A stretch of DNA of 64,000 bases. It comes from Roseiflexus sp. RS-1 (GTDB taxonomy: Bacteria > Chloroflexota > Chloroflexia > Chloroflexales > Roseiflexaceae). The first letter of the stretch is position 1. Each line of letters opens with the position of its first letter. Made by a program: the position numbers and the translations under genes. The notes under the pieces are model-generated. The model did not search any database, was not told the DNA's origin, and saw only the letters and a list, made by a program, of their open reading frames with translations. Below, piece by piece: positions 24,761 through 33,295 of the stretch. The stretch lies in NCBI RefSeq assembly GCF_000016665.1, contig NC_009523.1, positions 1,550,001-1,614,000 on the forward strand. The letters run 5' to 3'.

Positions 24761-25777
24761 ATGAGGCGAGGAGGTCTTCTGCTGTTGCTCGGAGTGATTA
24801 TTGCCGCAGCCGCAGCGCTTCTCTTCTTTTTCTTCTTCCAAACCCCGCCGACGCCTGTGCCGGAGGCGCTTCCGCAAGAACCAACACCTGTGCCACTGCG
24901 TAAAGTGGTCGCCGCGCGAGTTGACATTCCGGCCAATACTGTCCTGACCGACACCGAGACCTTTCTGACCCTGCGCGATATTCCAGAACCGGAGTACAAC
25001 GCCGCGCCCGACCAGTATTTCACCAGCGTGAATGAACTGACCACAAAAGTGACATTGCGCGCGCTCAACGCGACCGAAATTATCCGCGCGCGCGATCTCA
25101 CCGAAGCCGGTCTGTCGTTCCAGGTGCCGTTGCCCGACTCGCCCGACACCCCGCGTGACAAGGTATTTCCGCTCGAAGTCGGCAATCTGACCGGCGTCGC
25201 CGATCAGATCCGCCCCGGCGACGCAGTCGACCTGGTGATGACCTATGAAATTCGTCGCCTGATCATCCGACCGTCGCTGACGCTGGACCCGGAAACCGGG
25301 CAGCTGGTGGTCACGCCGCTCGAAGAAACGCTGGTTGATCGGGTGACGAAAACCATGGTGCAGAATGTTCGGGTGTTGCGCGTTTTGAAACCGGCTATCC
25401 CCCAGGAAGCCGGCACACCGACGCCCGCAGGTCAGCAGGGAACGGCGCCGCCACCACCGCCCTCAAGCACCCAGACTCCCGATACCTTCGTGCCCGGCGC
25501 GCAATGGATCCTGCTGCTGGCGATGACCGACCAGGAAGCCGAGATCGTCAAGTTCACCCTCGATCAGCAAGATCCGAAGCCGCAGATCACACTGGTGCTG
25601 CGCGGGCGCGACGACAGCGCCATCGAGGATACAACTGGCATCACACTGCGCCTGTTGACCAGCCGCTATGGGTTGCCGTTGCCCGAACCGTTGCAACCGC
25701 TGGCAATTGCGCCCGAAGAAATCACGCCGGGACCGGCGCGTCCAACGCCGACGCCGCTTCCGGTTCCATTTCCATGA
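24761..25777 (+). CDS. cpaB: Flp pilus assembly protein CpaB/RcpC
   Basis: A 338-residue single-pass protein. A membrane helix at about residues 4-25 is followed by a Pro-rich stretch, then a SAF domain (AARVDIPANTVLTDTE) at about 48-115 and the RcpC-type region (GNLTGVADQIRPGDAVDLV). CpaB/RcpC proteins in diderms work with the secretin. Here no secretin is present in the window, so it may instead bind the wall or stabilise the pilus. ATG 24761 follows GAAAGG. It starts the run cpaB-tadZ-cpaF-tadB-tadC, all on the plus strand. Confidence 0.85.
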   Translation: MRRGGLLLLLGVIIAAAAALLFFFFFQTPPTPVPEALPQEPTPVPLRKVVAARVDIPANTVLTDTETFLTLRDIPEPEYNAAPDQYFTSVNELTTKVTLRALNATEIIRARDLTEAGLSFQVPLPDSPDTPRDKVFPLEVGNLTGVADQIRPGDAVDLVMTYEIRRLIIRPSLTLDPETGQLVVTPLEETLVDRVTKTMVQNVRVLRVLKPAIPQEAGTPTPAGQQGTAPPPPPSSTQTPDTFVPGAQWILLLAMTDQEAEIVKFTLDQQDPKPQITLVLRGRDDSAIEDTTGITLRLLTSRYGLPLPEPLQPLAIAPEEITPGPARPTPTPLPVPFP

Positions 25778-25781
25778 TCGA

Positions 25782-25810
25782 CTGCAACATCAGACACAAC
25801 GCGGTATAAT
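25782..25810 (+). promoter_or_regulatory. Possible promoter before the tadZ-like gene
   Basis: TATAAT at 25805-25810 with a weak CTGCAA 17 bases upstream. It lies in the 133-bp gap after cpaB, so the later Tad genes may have separate expression. Confidence 0.45.
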
Positions 25811-25910
25811 ACTCGCAACAGGCGCGTCAGTACAGGCGCGCCCGAACCGATGCGCAAAATGATGCAACGCCCGGTAAGCGACCGGCAGCGCCCACGATTG
25901 AGAGGATGCT

Positions 25911-27203
25911 ATGGCAGGAGGATCGCGAACACCCGAAGCCGCAGGCCCGGCGAAGATCCGGGTGATGATCGTCGATGATATTGCCGAAACGCGCGACAAT
26001 CTCGAAAAACTCCTCTTCTTCGAAAAAGATATCGAAGTCGTTGCAAAAGCGACCACCGGGCGCGAGGCGCTTGCGCTCGCCAAACAGCACCGTCCCGACG
26101 TGGTGTTGATGGATATCAACATGCCGGACATGGACGGTATCGCTGCCACCGAGGCGCTGCTGAGTCAGGTGCCCGAGGCGCAGGTGATCATGATGAGCGT
26201 GCAGGGTGAGCAGGATTACCTGCGCCGTGCGATGCTCGCCGGAGCACGTGAGTTCTTGCCCAAACCGATCGGCGCGGAAGAACTCTACAGCGCGATTCGC
26301 CATGTCTATCGCCTGGCGACCACACAGCGGCGTTATGTAACGACACCGCCGCAGGGTCCCGGCGGCAGCGGCGACGATCAGGGCGCGCAGGGACAGATCA
26401 TCGCCGTTTTCAGTCCAAAAGGCGGAACGGGAACGTCGTCGATTGCGTGCAACCTGGCGGTCGCCATGCGCCTGTTGACCGGCAAGAAAGTGGCGCTCGT
26501 CGATGGCAACCTGACATTCGGCGATGTCGGGGTGATTATGAACCTGGTGTCGTCCAAAACTATCGCCGATCTGGTCAACCGTATCAGCGAACTCGACCGT
26601 GACCTGTTGAATGACGTCATGGCAACTCACGCAACACAGGTCAAGGTGCTGCTGGCGCCGCCAAACCCGCAAACCGGCGAACTTGTCACCTCTGATCACC
26701 TGCGGACGATCCTGGAGACGATGAAGAAAGAGTTTGAGTATGTGATCGTCGATACCCAGGCATCGTTTCAGGATCGCGCGCTGGCAGCGCTTGATCTGGC
26801 CGACCGGATCGTTGCGCTGATGACGCTTGAACTTCCGTGCATCAAGAATATCAAACTGTTCCTCGAAGTGGCCGAGTTGCTGGAGTATCCGAAGGAAAAA
26901 ACGGTTCTTGTACTCAACAAGGCCGATAATCGCCTGGGGATGCGCGTTGAGAACGTGGAAGCGAACATTCAGCATAAAGTGGCGCTCCAGATCGCCAACG
27001 CGGGTCACGAGATGACGCTGGCGGTCAACCAGGGAGTGCCGCTGGTGATCGCCAAACGTGACCTTCCGACGTCGAAAGATATTTACGCCCTGGCGAAACT
27101 CCTGAGCAGCGGTCTGGCGGCAAAAACTGCCGACGCTGCAAAGAAGACGGAGAAAGCGCCGGAGAAAACCGGCCTGTTCGGCAAATTGATGGCGCGGCGA
27201 TAA
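25911..27203 (+). CDS. TadZ/CpaE-like ParA ATPase with N-terminal receiver domain
   Basis: A 430-residue cytoplasmic protein. The CheY-like receiver (about 15-135) keeps the acidic pair (VDD), the phosphoacceptor D68 (LMDINMPDMDG) and K118 (FLPKPIG). A MinD/ParA-type ATPase follows, with the deviant Walker A FSPKGGTGTSS near 166. TadZ/CpaE localise Tad machines to the pole; many have a degenerate receiver, but this one looks phosphorylatable. AGAGGATG precedes ATG 25911. The C-terminal tail is Lys/Ala-rich. It sits between cpaB and cpaF. Regulation by an unlinked kinase is inference. Confidence 0.9.
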   Translation: MAGGSRTPEAAGPAKIRVMIVDDIAETRDNLEKLLFFEKDIEVVAKATTGREALALAKQHRPDVVLMDINMPDMDGIAATEALLSQVPEAQVIMMSVQGEQDYLRRAMLAGAREFLPKPIGAEELYSAIRHVYRLATTQRRYVTTPPQGPGGSGDDQGAQGQIIAVFSPKGGTGTSSIACNLAVAMRLLTGKKVALVDGNLTFGDVGVIMNLVSSKTIADLVNRISELDRDLLNDVMATHATQVKVLLAPPNPQTGELVTSDHLRTILETMKKEFEYVIVDTQASFQDRALAALDLADRIVALMTLELPCIKNIKLFLEVAELLEYPKEKTVLVLNKADNRLGMRVENVEANIQHKVALQIANAGHEMTLAVNQGVPLVIAKRDLPTSKDIYALAKLLSSGLAAKTADAAKKTEKAPEKTGLFGKLMARR

Positions 27204-27229
27204 CCGTCGCCTGTTGAGGGAGCATACGT

Positions 27230-28621
27230 ATGTCACTCTTGAAACGAATCGGCGCAACTTCCGGTGCGACCGGGCAATTGCCTGGCACACCCGCCACCCC
27301 GGCTGCGCCAGCGCGCCTTGGAACACCACCGGCTCAACGCCGTGAAGAGGATAACAGCGTTATCGAACTGCGACAGCGCGTTCAGCAACGCCTGATCAAT
27401 GAGCTCGATCCCAAACTCGACCTCTCCAATGTCGCCAGAGTGCGACAGCAGGTTGAGGAGATTTTCAATACTATCCTCGACAGCGAAAATATCGTGTTGT
27501 CGCGCTCGGAACGCGCCCGCCTGTTTGAATCGATTGCCGCCGACATTCTGGGCTTCGGTCCGCTCCAGGAGTTGCTCAACGACCCGGAGATCTCCGAGAT
27601 CATGGTGAACGGACCAAAAAAGGTCTATGTGGAAAAGCGCGGTAAGATTCAATTGACCGACGTCACCTTCGTCGATGAACAACACGTGCTGCGGGTGATC
27701 GACCGTATCGTCGCGCCGCTTGGACGCCGTATCGATGAGTCATCGCCGATGGTCGATGCGCGCCTCCCCGACGGCAGCCGCGTCAACGCAGTCATTCGAC
27801 CAATCGCCCTCTGTGGACCGACGATCAGCATCCGTAAGTTCCGCAAGGAAGGCATCACGATCGACGACCTGATCCGCTTCGGATCGCTCACCAGCGAGAT
27901 GGCGGAGTTCCTCTCCGCCTGCGTGCGCGCATCGCTCAACATCGTCGTCTCCGGCGGCACCGGCTCCGGTAAAACGACCATGCTCAATGTGCTCTCGTCG
28001 TTCATCCCCGACGATGAGCGCATTATTACCGTCGAAAATGCGGCAGAATTGCAACTGCGCCAGGAGCACGTGGTGCCGCTCGAGTCGCGTCCGCCGAACG
28101 TTGAAGGCAAAGGCGAGATCAGTATTCGCGACCTGGTGATCAATACCCTGCGTATGCGACCGGAGCGGATCGTGGTCGGCGAGTGCCGCGGCGGTGAGGC
28201 GCTGGAGATGCTTCAGGCGATGAATACCGGTCACGATGGCTCGATGACGACGCTGCACGCTAACTCGCCACGTGACGCCATTGCGCGTATCGAAACGATG
28301 TGCTTGATGGCCGGAATGGACCTGCCGGTGCGCGCCATCCGTGAGCAGATTGCTTCGGCAGTCAACCTGATCGTGCAACTGGCGCGCCTGAAAGACGGGT
28401 CGCGCAAGGTTATCTACATCACCGAAGTGCAGGGCATGGAGGGTGATGTCGTCGTGCTTTCGGATATTTTCGTCTTTGAGCAGCAGGGGCTTGATGAACG
28501 CGGCAAGATTATCGGTCAGTTGAAGCCAACCGGCATCAGACCACGGTTTATTGACCGTTTCGAGGAGCGCAACATTTATCTGCCGCCGAATATCTTCGGC
28601 TATGGCAGCTCTTTCATCTGA
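27230..28621 (+). CDS. cpaF: CpaF/TadA secretion ATPase
   Basis: A 463-residue hexameric traffic ATPase that powers pilus assembly at the inner face of the membrane. The N-terminal domain includes LGFGPLQELLNDPEISEIMVNG, typical of CpaF. Walker A GGTGSGKTT is near residues 242-250. The Asp and His boxes and the Walker B region (RMRPERIVVGECRGGEALEMLQ) follow, then HDGSMTTLHANSPRDA. ATG 27230 follows a GAGGGAG site, 26 bases after the tadZ-like gene. Of the Tad genes in this window this assignment is the most secure. Confidence 0.95.
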   Translation: MSLLKRIGATSGATGQLPGTPATPAAPARLGTPPAQRREEDNSVIELRQRVQQRLINELDPKLDLSNVARVRQQVEEIFNTILDSENIVLSRSERARLFESIAADILGFGPLQELLNDPEISEIMVNGPKKVYVEKRGKIQLTDVTFVDEQHVLRVIDRIVAPLGRRIDESSPMVDARLPDGSRVNAVIRPIALCGPTISIRKFRKEGITIDDLIRFGSLTSEMAEFLSACVRASLNIVVSGGTGSGKTTMLNVLSSFIPDDERIITVENAAELQLRQEHVVPLESRPPNVEGKGEISIRDLVINTLRMRPERIVVGECRGGEALEMLQAMNTGHDGSMTTLHANSPRDAIARIETMCLMAGMDLPVRAIREQIASAVNLIVQLARLKDGSRKVIYITEVQGMEGDVVVLSDIFVFEQQGLDERGKIIGQLKPTGIRPRFIDRFEERNIYLPPNIFGYGSSFI

Positions 28622-28681
28622 CGTTGCGCCCTTGCAATGCCCTGTCGCACGACGGGCGCATTGCCCCGAAAGGACCTCCGT

Positions 28682-29665
28682 ATGCCGATTGTCGCAGATC
28701 CGACACAACTGATTGCACCGGTCGGGATCTTCCTGGCGATCCTGGCGGTGTTTGCGTTCCTGGCGAGCCGGAGCGCGAGCAATCCCAGTTATGAAGAGCG
28801 CCTGACCCAGTTCGCCGGTCGGCGCGCCGATCAGCAACAGCGCACCGCAAAAGAGCAACTGCGCGAAATCGATAAGGTCGTAGCGCGCGGCAAGCGCGGC
28901 AGCGAGACGGCGCGCAATCTGGCGCGCGCCGACTTGAAACTGACGGTGACCGAGTTCTACATGATCAAACTCCTCGCCGCTGGCGTCGGCGCGGTGGTTG
29001 GCGCGTTCATCGGGCGCGCCAGTTGGGAAGCTCAGTTGCTGTCCGGGATTGTCGGTTTCGCACTCTTCTCGTTCCTCCCCGATCTGTATGTGGGGTATGC
29101 TGCAAAACAGCGCGTGACCAAATTCAATGCTCAACTCGGCGATACGATCAATATGCTGGCGAACTCGCTGCGTTCGGGGTACAGCCTGCTGCAATCGATG
29201 GAACTGGTCAGTCGTGAGGCACCCGAACCAACTGCGTCCGAGTACCGGCGCGTGGTGCAGGAGGTCGGTCTGGGGTTGCGCACCGAAGATGCGCTCGACA
29301 ATCTGCTCAAGCGTGTGCCGTCGGAAGACCTCGACCTGCTGATTACCGCAGTCAAAATTCAGATGGAATCAGGCGGCAATCTGGCGCAGATACTCGATAC
29401 TATCGGTCATACGATTCGTGAACGCATCCGTATCAAGGGCGAGATCGCGGTGCTGACCGCGCAGGGGCGGATTTCCGCTTATGTGATTACGGGCCTGCCG
29501 ATCGGTCTGGCAATTTTTATCACGGTGATCAACCCGAACTATATGGCGCCGATGTTTTCGTTCGGTATGCCGCCGGAGCACTGGTGCTGTCTGCCGGTTG
29601 CTGGCATTGTGATGATTGTGATCGGTTTTTTTGCGATTATGAAGATTGTGGATATCGAGGTGTAG
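28682..29665 (+). CDS. tadB: TadB-like inner-membrane platform protein
   Basis: A 327-residue type II secretion F-domain protein. A short N-terminal helix, then paired helices around residues 100-140 and two C-terminal helices flank the T2SSF cytoplasmic core (NMLANSLRSGYSLLQSMELVSREAPEP, ESGGNLAQILDTI). TadB and TadC form the membrane platform turned by CpaF. ATG 28682 is chosen because AAAGGACC precedes it; the frame is open further up but lacks a ribosome site. TadC follows after 13 bases. Confidence 0.9.
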   Translation: MPIVADPTQLIAPVGIFLAILAVFAFLASRSASNPSYEERLTQFAGRRADQQQRTAKEQLREIDKVVARGKRGSETARNLARADLKLTVTEFYMIKLLAAGVGAVVGAFIGRASWEAQLLSGIVGFALFSFLPDLYVGYAAKQRVTKFNAQLGDTINMLANSLRSGYSLLQSMELVSREAPEPTASEYRRVVQEVGLGLRTEDALDNLLKRVPSEDLDLLITAVKIQMESGGNLAQILDTIGHTIRERIRIKGEIAVLTAQGRISAYVITGLPIGLAIFITVINPNYMAPMFSFGMPPEHWCCLPVAGIVMIVIGFFAIMKIVDIEV

Positions 29666-29678
29666 GAAGGGGGCGCGT

Positions 29679-30614
29679 ATGGCTGGCATGCTGCCGATGA
29701 TCGGATTCGGGGTGCTGATGCTGCTTGGCGTTGGGCTGATTATGATCGGCATGCGGCGCTCCTCGCAGCCCGATATGATCAGCGACCGACTCAGTCAGTT
29801 TACCGAGCGCACGATGACGCTCGAAGAAATGGAACTGCAACAACCGTTTAGTCAGCGTGTGCTCGTGCCGCTCACCAAGAGCATCCTGGCAAAACTCGGT
29901 CAGTATGGTCCGAAACAGAGCGCCGAGCGCCTGCGGATCAGTCTGGCGCAGGCAGGTAATCCGGGGAACCTGACCCCGATGCAGTTTAGCGGCATTCGCC
30001 TGGCGCTGGCGGTTGTGCTGTTTATCGTTGTCGGTGCAGTGACGTTCTTGCAGGGCATGGACGTCGCACAGGCGATGATGTATACCGCCATCGGCGCAGG
30101 AATGGGATACCTGTTGCCGGGCATCTGGCTCGGACAGCAGATCAAGAAGCGCAAGAAGGCGATTGTCAAGGCGCTGCCCGACGCACTCGATCTGTTGTGC
30201 ATCTGTGTCGAAGCCGGGTTGTCGTTCGACCAGGCAATGCAGCGCCTGACCGAAAAGTGGGACGATCCGCTTTCGAAGGAGTTCAAGCGCGTGCTCAGCG
30301 ATACGCGGCTTGGTCGTCCCCGCCGTGATGCGATGAAGGATATGATCGACCGCTGTGGCGTCGATGATGTGCAGACGTTCATCGGCGCCGTGATCCAGGC
30401 GGAACAACTTGGCGTGTCGATCGGGCGTATTCTGCGCATTCAGTCGGATCAGATGCGCATCCGCCGCCGCCAGCGCGCCGAAGAGGAGGCGCATAAGGCG
30501 CCGATCAAAATGCTCTTCCCCATGGTGTTCCTGATCTTCCCGGCATTGTTCATCGTCATCCTCGGTCCGGCAGTCCCGCGGATTATGAAGTCGCTCGGCG
30601 GGCTGGGGGGATAG
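29679..30614 (+). CDS. tadC: TadC-like inner-membrane platform protein
   Basis: A 311-residue T2SSF-family protein with an N-terminal helix, two central helices (about 105-155) and C-terminal helices. Its cytoplasmic core carries CVEAGLSFDQAMQRL and the E-Q-L-G-V-S-I-G-R-I-L-R signature typical of TadC. ATG 29679 follows GGAAGGGGG. It is the last recognised Tad gene; a prepilin peptidase (TadV/CpaA) and a short Flp pilin were not found in this window. Confidence 0.9.
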   Translation: MAGMLPMIGFGVLMLLGVGLIMIGMRRSSQPDMISDRLSQFTERTMTLEEMELQQPFSQRVLVPLTKSILAKLGQYGPKQSAERLRISLAQAGNPGNLTPMQFSGIRLALAVVLFIVVGAVTFLQGMDVAQAMMYTAIGAGMGYLLPGIWLGQQIKKRKKAIVKALPDALDLLCICVEAGLSFDQAMQRLTEKWDDPLSKEFKRVLSDTRLGRPRRDAMKDMIDRCGVDDVQTFIGAVIQAEQLGVSIGRILRIQSDQMRIRRRQRAEEEAHKAPIKMLFPMVFLIFPALFIVILGPAVPRIMKSLGGLGG

Positions 30615-30635
30615 ACGCCACATCAACTCCACCGT

Positions 30636-31007
30636 ATGTCGTATACCGTCATCGAAAATCTTACCCGTGGCACTGTGATTGCAGACCGCGCCGAAGTGGC
30701 GCGGTCTTTGCTGGCACGCGGGCGCGGCTTGATGGGGCGCCCGGATCTTCCTGCCGGGTATGGCCTGATCCTGGTGCCTGAATCGAGCATCCACATGTTC
30801 TTTATGCGTATTCCGATTGATGTTCTCTTCGTTGATCGCCAGCACCGGGTGATCGGTATGCGCGAGGCGTTGCCGCCATGGCATCCGTTCGCCGGAGTTG
30901 CGCCCTGGCGCGGGTATTACGTGGTTGAACTACCCGTCGGCGCAATTCGCTCCAGTCGCACCGGAGTGGGCGATCAACTGCGGGTGACGCCAGACCTCGA
31001 TCAGTGA
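30636..31007 (+). CDS. DUF192 family protein
   Basis: A 123-residue protein of the DUF192 family. Diagnostic features are R-G-L-M-G-R near the start, then SSIHMFFMRIPIDVLFVD and the closing VVELPVG. Members are often exported or membrane-anchored in other bacteria; no signal peptide is visible here. Function is unknown. It begins 21 bases after tadC. Its TGA overlaps the ATG of the next gene by one base, so it is probably cotranscribed with both. Confidence 0.85.
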   Translation: MSYTVIENLTRGTVIADRAEVARSLLARGRGLMGRPDLPAGYGLILVPESSIHMFFMRIPIDVLFVDRQHRVIGMREALPPWHPFAGVAPWRGYYVVELPVGAIRSSRTGVGDQLRVTPDLDQ

Positions 31008-32998
31008 TGCGAACAAGCGCAATGTCGCCGGTTGTGCGTGACTCCCGCCTGATCGCCGCTGCACTGTTCGTCGGGATGCTCTTCCTCTATCTGCCGACGT
31101 TGACCCGGGTGCATACGTTCGATGCACTTTCGTATGTGACGAGTGTCGAGCGCAAGCCATGGACTGAGTTGTTCCATCCGCACCACCTGGCGTATGGTCC
31201 GCTCGGCGCGCTGGCGCTGGCGCTCGGTCGTGCGCTGGGGTACGATGGCGGCGCAGCGCTGCCCATGCAACTGGTGAATGCCATCGCTGGCGCGCTCGGT
31301 GTGGCGCTCTTCTATGTCACGGCCCGCGCAGCAACCGGTCGCACTGATGCGGCGTTGCCAGTTGCGCTCCTGCTGGGCGGTTCGTATGCCTTCTGGTACT
31401 ATGCCGTCGAAATCGAGGTGTACACCGTTGCAACATTGTTCCTGATCATATGCCTGGCGTTGATCATCCAACCACGCCCCTGGCATGCCCGGCGATGCCT
31501 GGCGCTGGGGGTGGCGCAGGGCGGCGCGGTGCTGTTCCATCAGACGAATGTCCTGTTCTGTGTGCCGGTTGCGGTCATCGCACTGGCAGACCTGCGCGCG
31601 ACGAAGGATGTGCGCGCTTTCACCGGTCGCTGGGCTGCGTATGCCATCGCACTGGCACTGGTAACGGTGCTGCCCTACCTGTATGTCATGCTGATCGTCA
31701 GTAACTTCCGCACGATCGACGCCATGCTGGCATGGTTGACGGAATATGCGCGCACAGGATGGTGGGGCGGACCACTCACAACCAACACGGTCGTCAGTCT
31801 CGGCACAGGACTGAGCGATACGCTGGCGCAACCGGGCGGCGGATGGTTCTACCTGGCGCTTGGTGTGGCAGCAGCGTGGGCTGGCGGGCAGCGCGTCCGT
31901 CAGGGAATATCATCGGCGGAGCAACCGGGAATGCCAGCGCCTTCGCTGCCGTGGGCGGCGCTGGTCGTCTGGCTGGCGACGTATGGCGCATTTTTTGCAT
32001 GGTGGGAGCCGGACAATATCGAGTTCTGGATTGCCAGTCTGCCGCCAGCATGTCTGATCTTCGCGCGGGCGCTGGCGCAGGCGCGTCGCTGGAGCATGCC
32101 GATCTGGGCGTCGCTGACGATTGTCGGGGTCATCGTGTGGGTCAACTACGGTTCAATCGCGCAACGCGGCAACCCGACGACCGATCTGCAACGGTTGATC
32201 GCACGTGAACTGGCAGCGCACAGCACCCCCGCCGATCTGCTGATCGTTCCTGATGGATTACAGGAACTCTACCTGCCGCACTACGAACAGCGCGAAAACT
32301 TTGTCTCCCTCAACCAGGCGCTGTTCGACAGTGCAGGATCGTGGGAAGCCGCCTGTAGCATCCTGCGAAACCGGATCGCAACCACACAACGCGCTGGCGC
32401 CGCAATCATCATCGCCGATGAAGCGCTCCATCCGCCCCAACGGGTGCTGGAGCGTCACCGCATCACGCAACGCCAGGTGGAAGACTGTTTTGCCCCGTAT
32501 CGCACAACCCTGTTCAACCTCGATTTCGCCGCTCCCATTCCGACCTACTGGCGTTTGCCGACCGCCACCGAACTGGCGCTGACGACGGGATGGACGTTCG
32601 AGCGTGATACGATGGGATGGCAGGCATTCAATGCGCCCGATGAGTCGGTTGATCGTGGATGGAACATCACACCGGGCATCGATCCGGCGCTGCTGAGTCC
32701 GCTTTTGCATCTTGATGCCCGCCAGGTCGTCGCTATCGAAATTCGCATGGCGAACGGCACGCGCAACCGTGATGCGCAACTCTTCTATGCTGGCGTTGAT
32801 GGCGCGATGAGCGAAGAACGGTCGGTACGCTGGGAACTGAACGCCACAGGCGACGCAACGACCTACACCATCGATCTGCGTGCTGCGCCGGGATGGGACG
32901 GCATCATCACGCGCCTGCGGATCGATCCGGTTGGAGTTGGCGACGGCGGCAACATACGCATCGAATGGGTGCGCCTGCGCCTGACGACCGACAGGTAA
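31007..32998 (+). CDS. GT-C type membrane protein, DUF2723-like
   Basis: A 663-residue polytopic membrane protein with about ten predicted helices in the first 420 residues and a soluble beta-rich C terminus. The N-terminal loop (RVHTFDALSYV, then HPHHLAYGPLG), the helix with NAIAGALGVALFYV and the FWYYAVEIEVYTVATLF segment match the layout of DUF2723 protein glycosyltransferases (D-x-G/A-E/L, HPPGYPL, W-x-x-A-V-x-x-E-V-Y). It probably transfers sugar from a lipid carrier; acceptors are unknown, but the Thr/Pro-rich pseudopilins nearby are candidates. The start overlaps the upstream stop (TGATG). Confidence 0.7.
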   Translation: MRTSAMSPVVRDSRLIAAALFVGMLFLYLPTLTRVHTFDALSYVTSVERKPWTELFHPHHLAYGPLGALALALGRALGYDGGAALPMQLVNAIAGALGVALFYVTARAATGRTDAALPVALLLGGSYAFWYYAVEIEVYTVATLFLIICLALIIQPRPWHARRCLALGVAQGGAVLFHQTNVLFCVPVAVIALADLRATKDVRAFTGRWAAYAIALALVTVLPYLYVMLIVSNFRTIDAMLAWLTEYARTGWWGGPLTTNTVVSLGTGLSDTLAQPGGGWFYLALGVAAAWAGGQRVRQGISSAEQPGMPAPSLPWAALVVWLATYGAFFAWWEPDNIEFWIASLPPACLIFARALAQARRWSMPIWASLTIVGVIVWVNYGSIAQRGNPTTDLQRLIARELAAHSTPADLLIVPDGLQELYLPHYEQRENFVSLNQALFDSAGSWEAACSILRNRIATTQRAGAAIIIADEALHPPQRVLERHRITQRQVEDCFAPYRTTLFNLDFAAPIPTYWRLPTATELALTTGWTFERDTMGWQAFNAPDESVDRGWNITPGIDPALLSPLLHLDARQVVAIEIRMANGTRNRDAQLFYAGVDGAMSEERSVRWELNATGDATTYTIDLRAAPGWDGIITRLRIDPVGVGDGGNIRIEWVRLRLTTDR

Positions 32999-33007
32999 CG
33001 CGCAGGA

Positions 33008-33295
33008 TCAACGGGCACGTCGGGTGCGCCAGACGATCAATGCAATCAGCGCCGCAATGATGGGCAATCCGGCGAGCCAGTATGGCAGGAGCGGCGCCGC
33101 GCCGCCAGGCATCACGCCGCGCCTTCCCCCCCACGGAGTGACGGTCGGCAGTGGCGTGGGGGTGACTTCCTGCGCCAGGACGCTGCCAGACGCCATTGAC
33201 CAGATCAGCGCCATCAGCAGGAAGGCAACAATTGGCAGCAGCGCCAGTATCACACGGGTGGATGGAGAGCGGTTCATCATGGTCTCAAGCCTCAT
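33008..33295 (-). CDS. Small membrane protein coupled to pbp2
   Basis: A 95-residue protein with an N-terminal signal-like helix (about 14-38), a short Thr/Pro segment (TPTPLPTVTP), and a C-terminal helix (about 72-90) ending RTRRAR. This is the architecture of a cell-surface peptide anchored at its C terminus, but no sortase motif is visible. Its ATG overlaps the pbp2 stop codon (ATGA), implying translational coupling at the end of the mre operon. No family is recognised. A start at 33277 is also possible. Confidence 0.6.
   Translation of the reverse strand: MRLETMMNRSPSTRVILALLPIVAFLLMALIWSMASGSVLAQEVTPTPLPTVTPWGGRRGVMPGGAAPLLPYWLAGLPIIAALIALIVWRTRRAR

Noticed and set aside
25827-27329. 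A 500-residue open frame antisense to the tadZ-like gene
   Set aside because: Composition is typical of an antisense shadow, and the sense strand has receiver and ATPase motifs.
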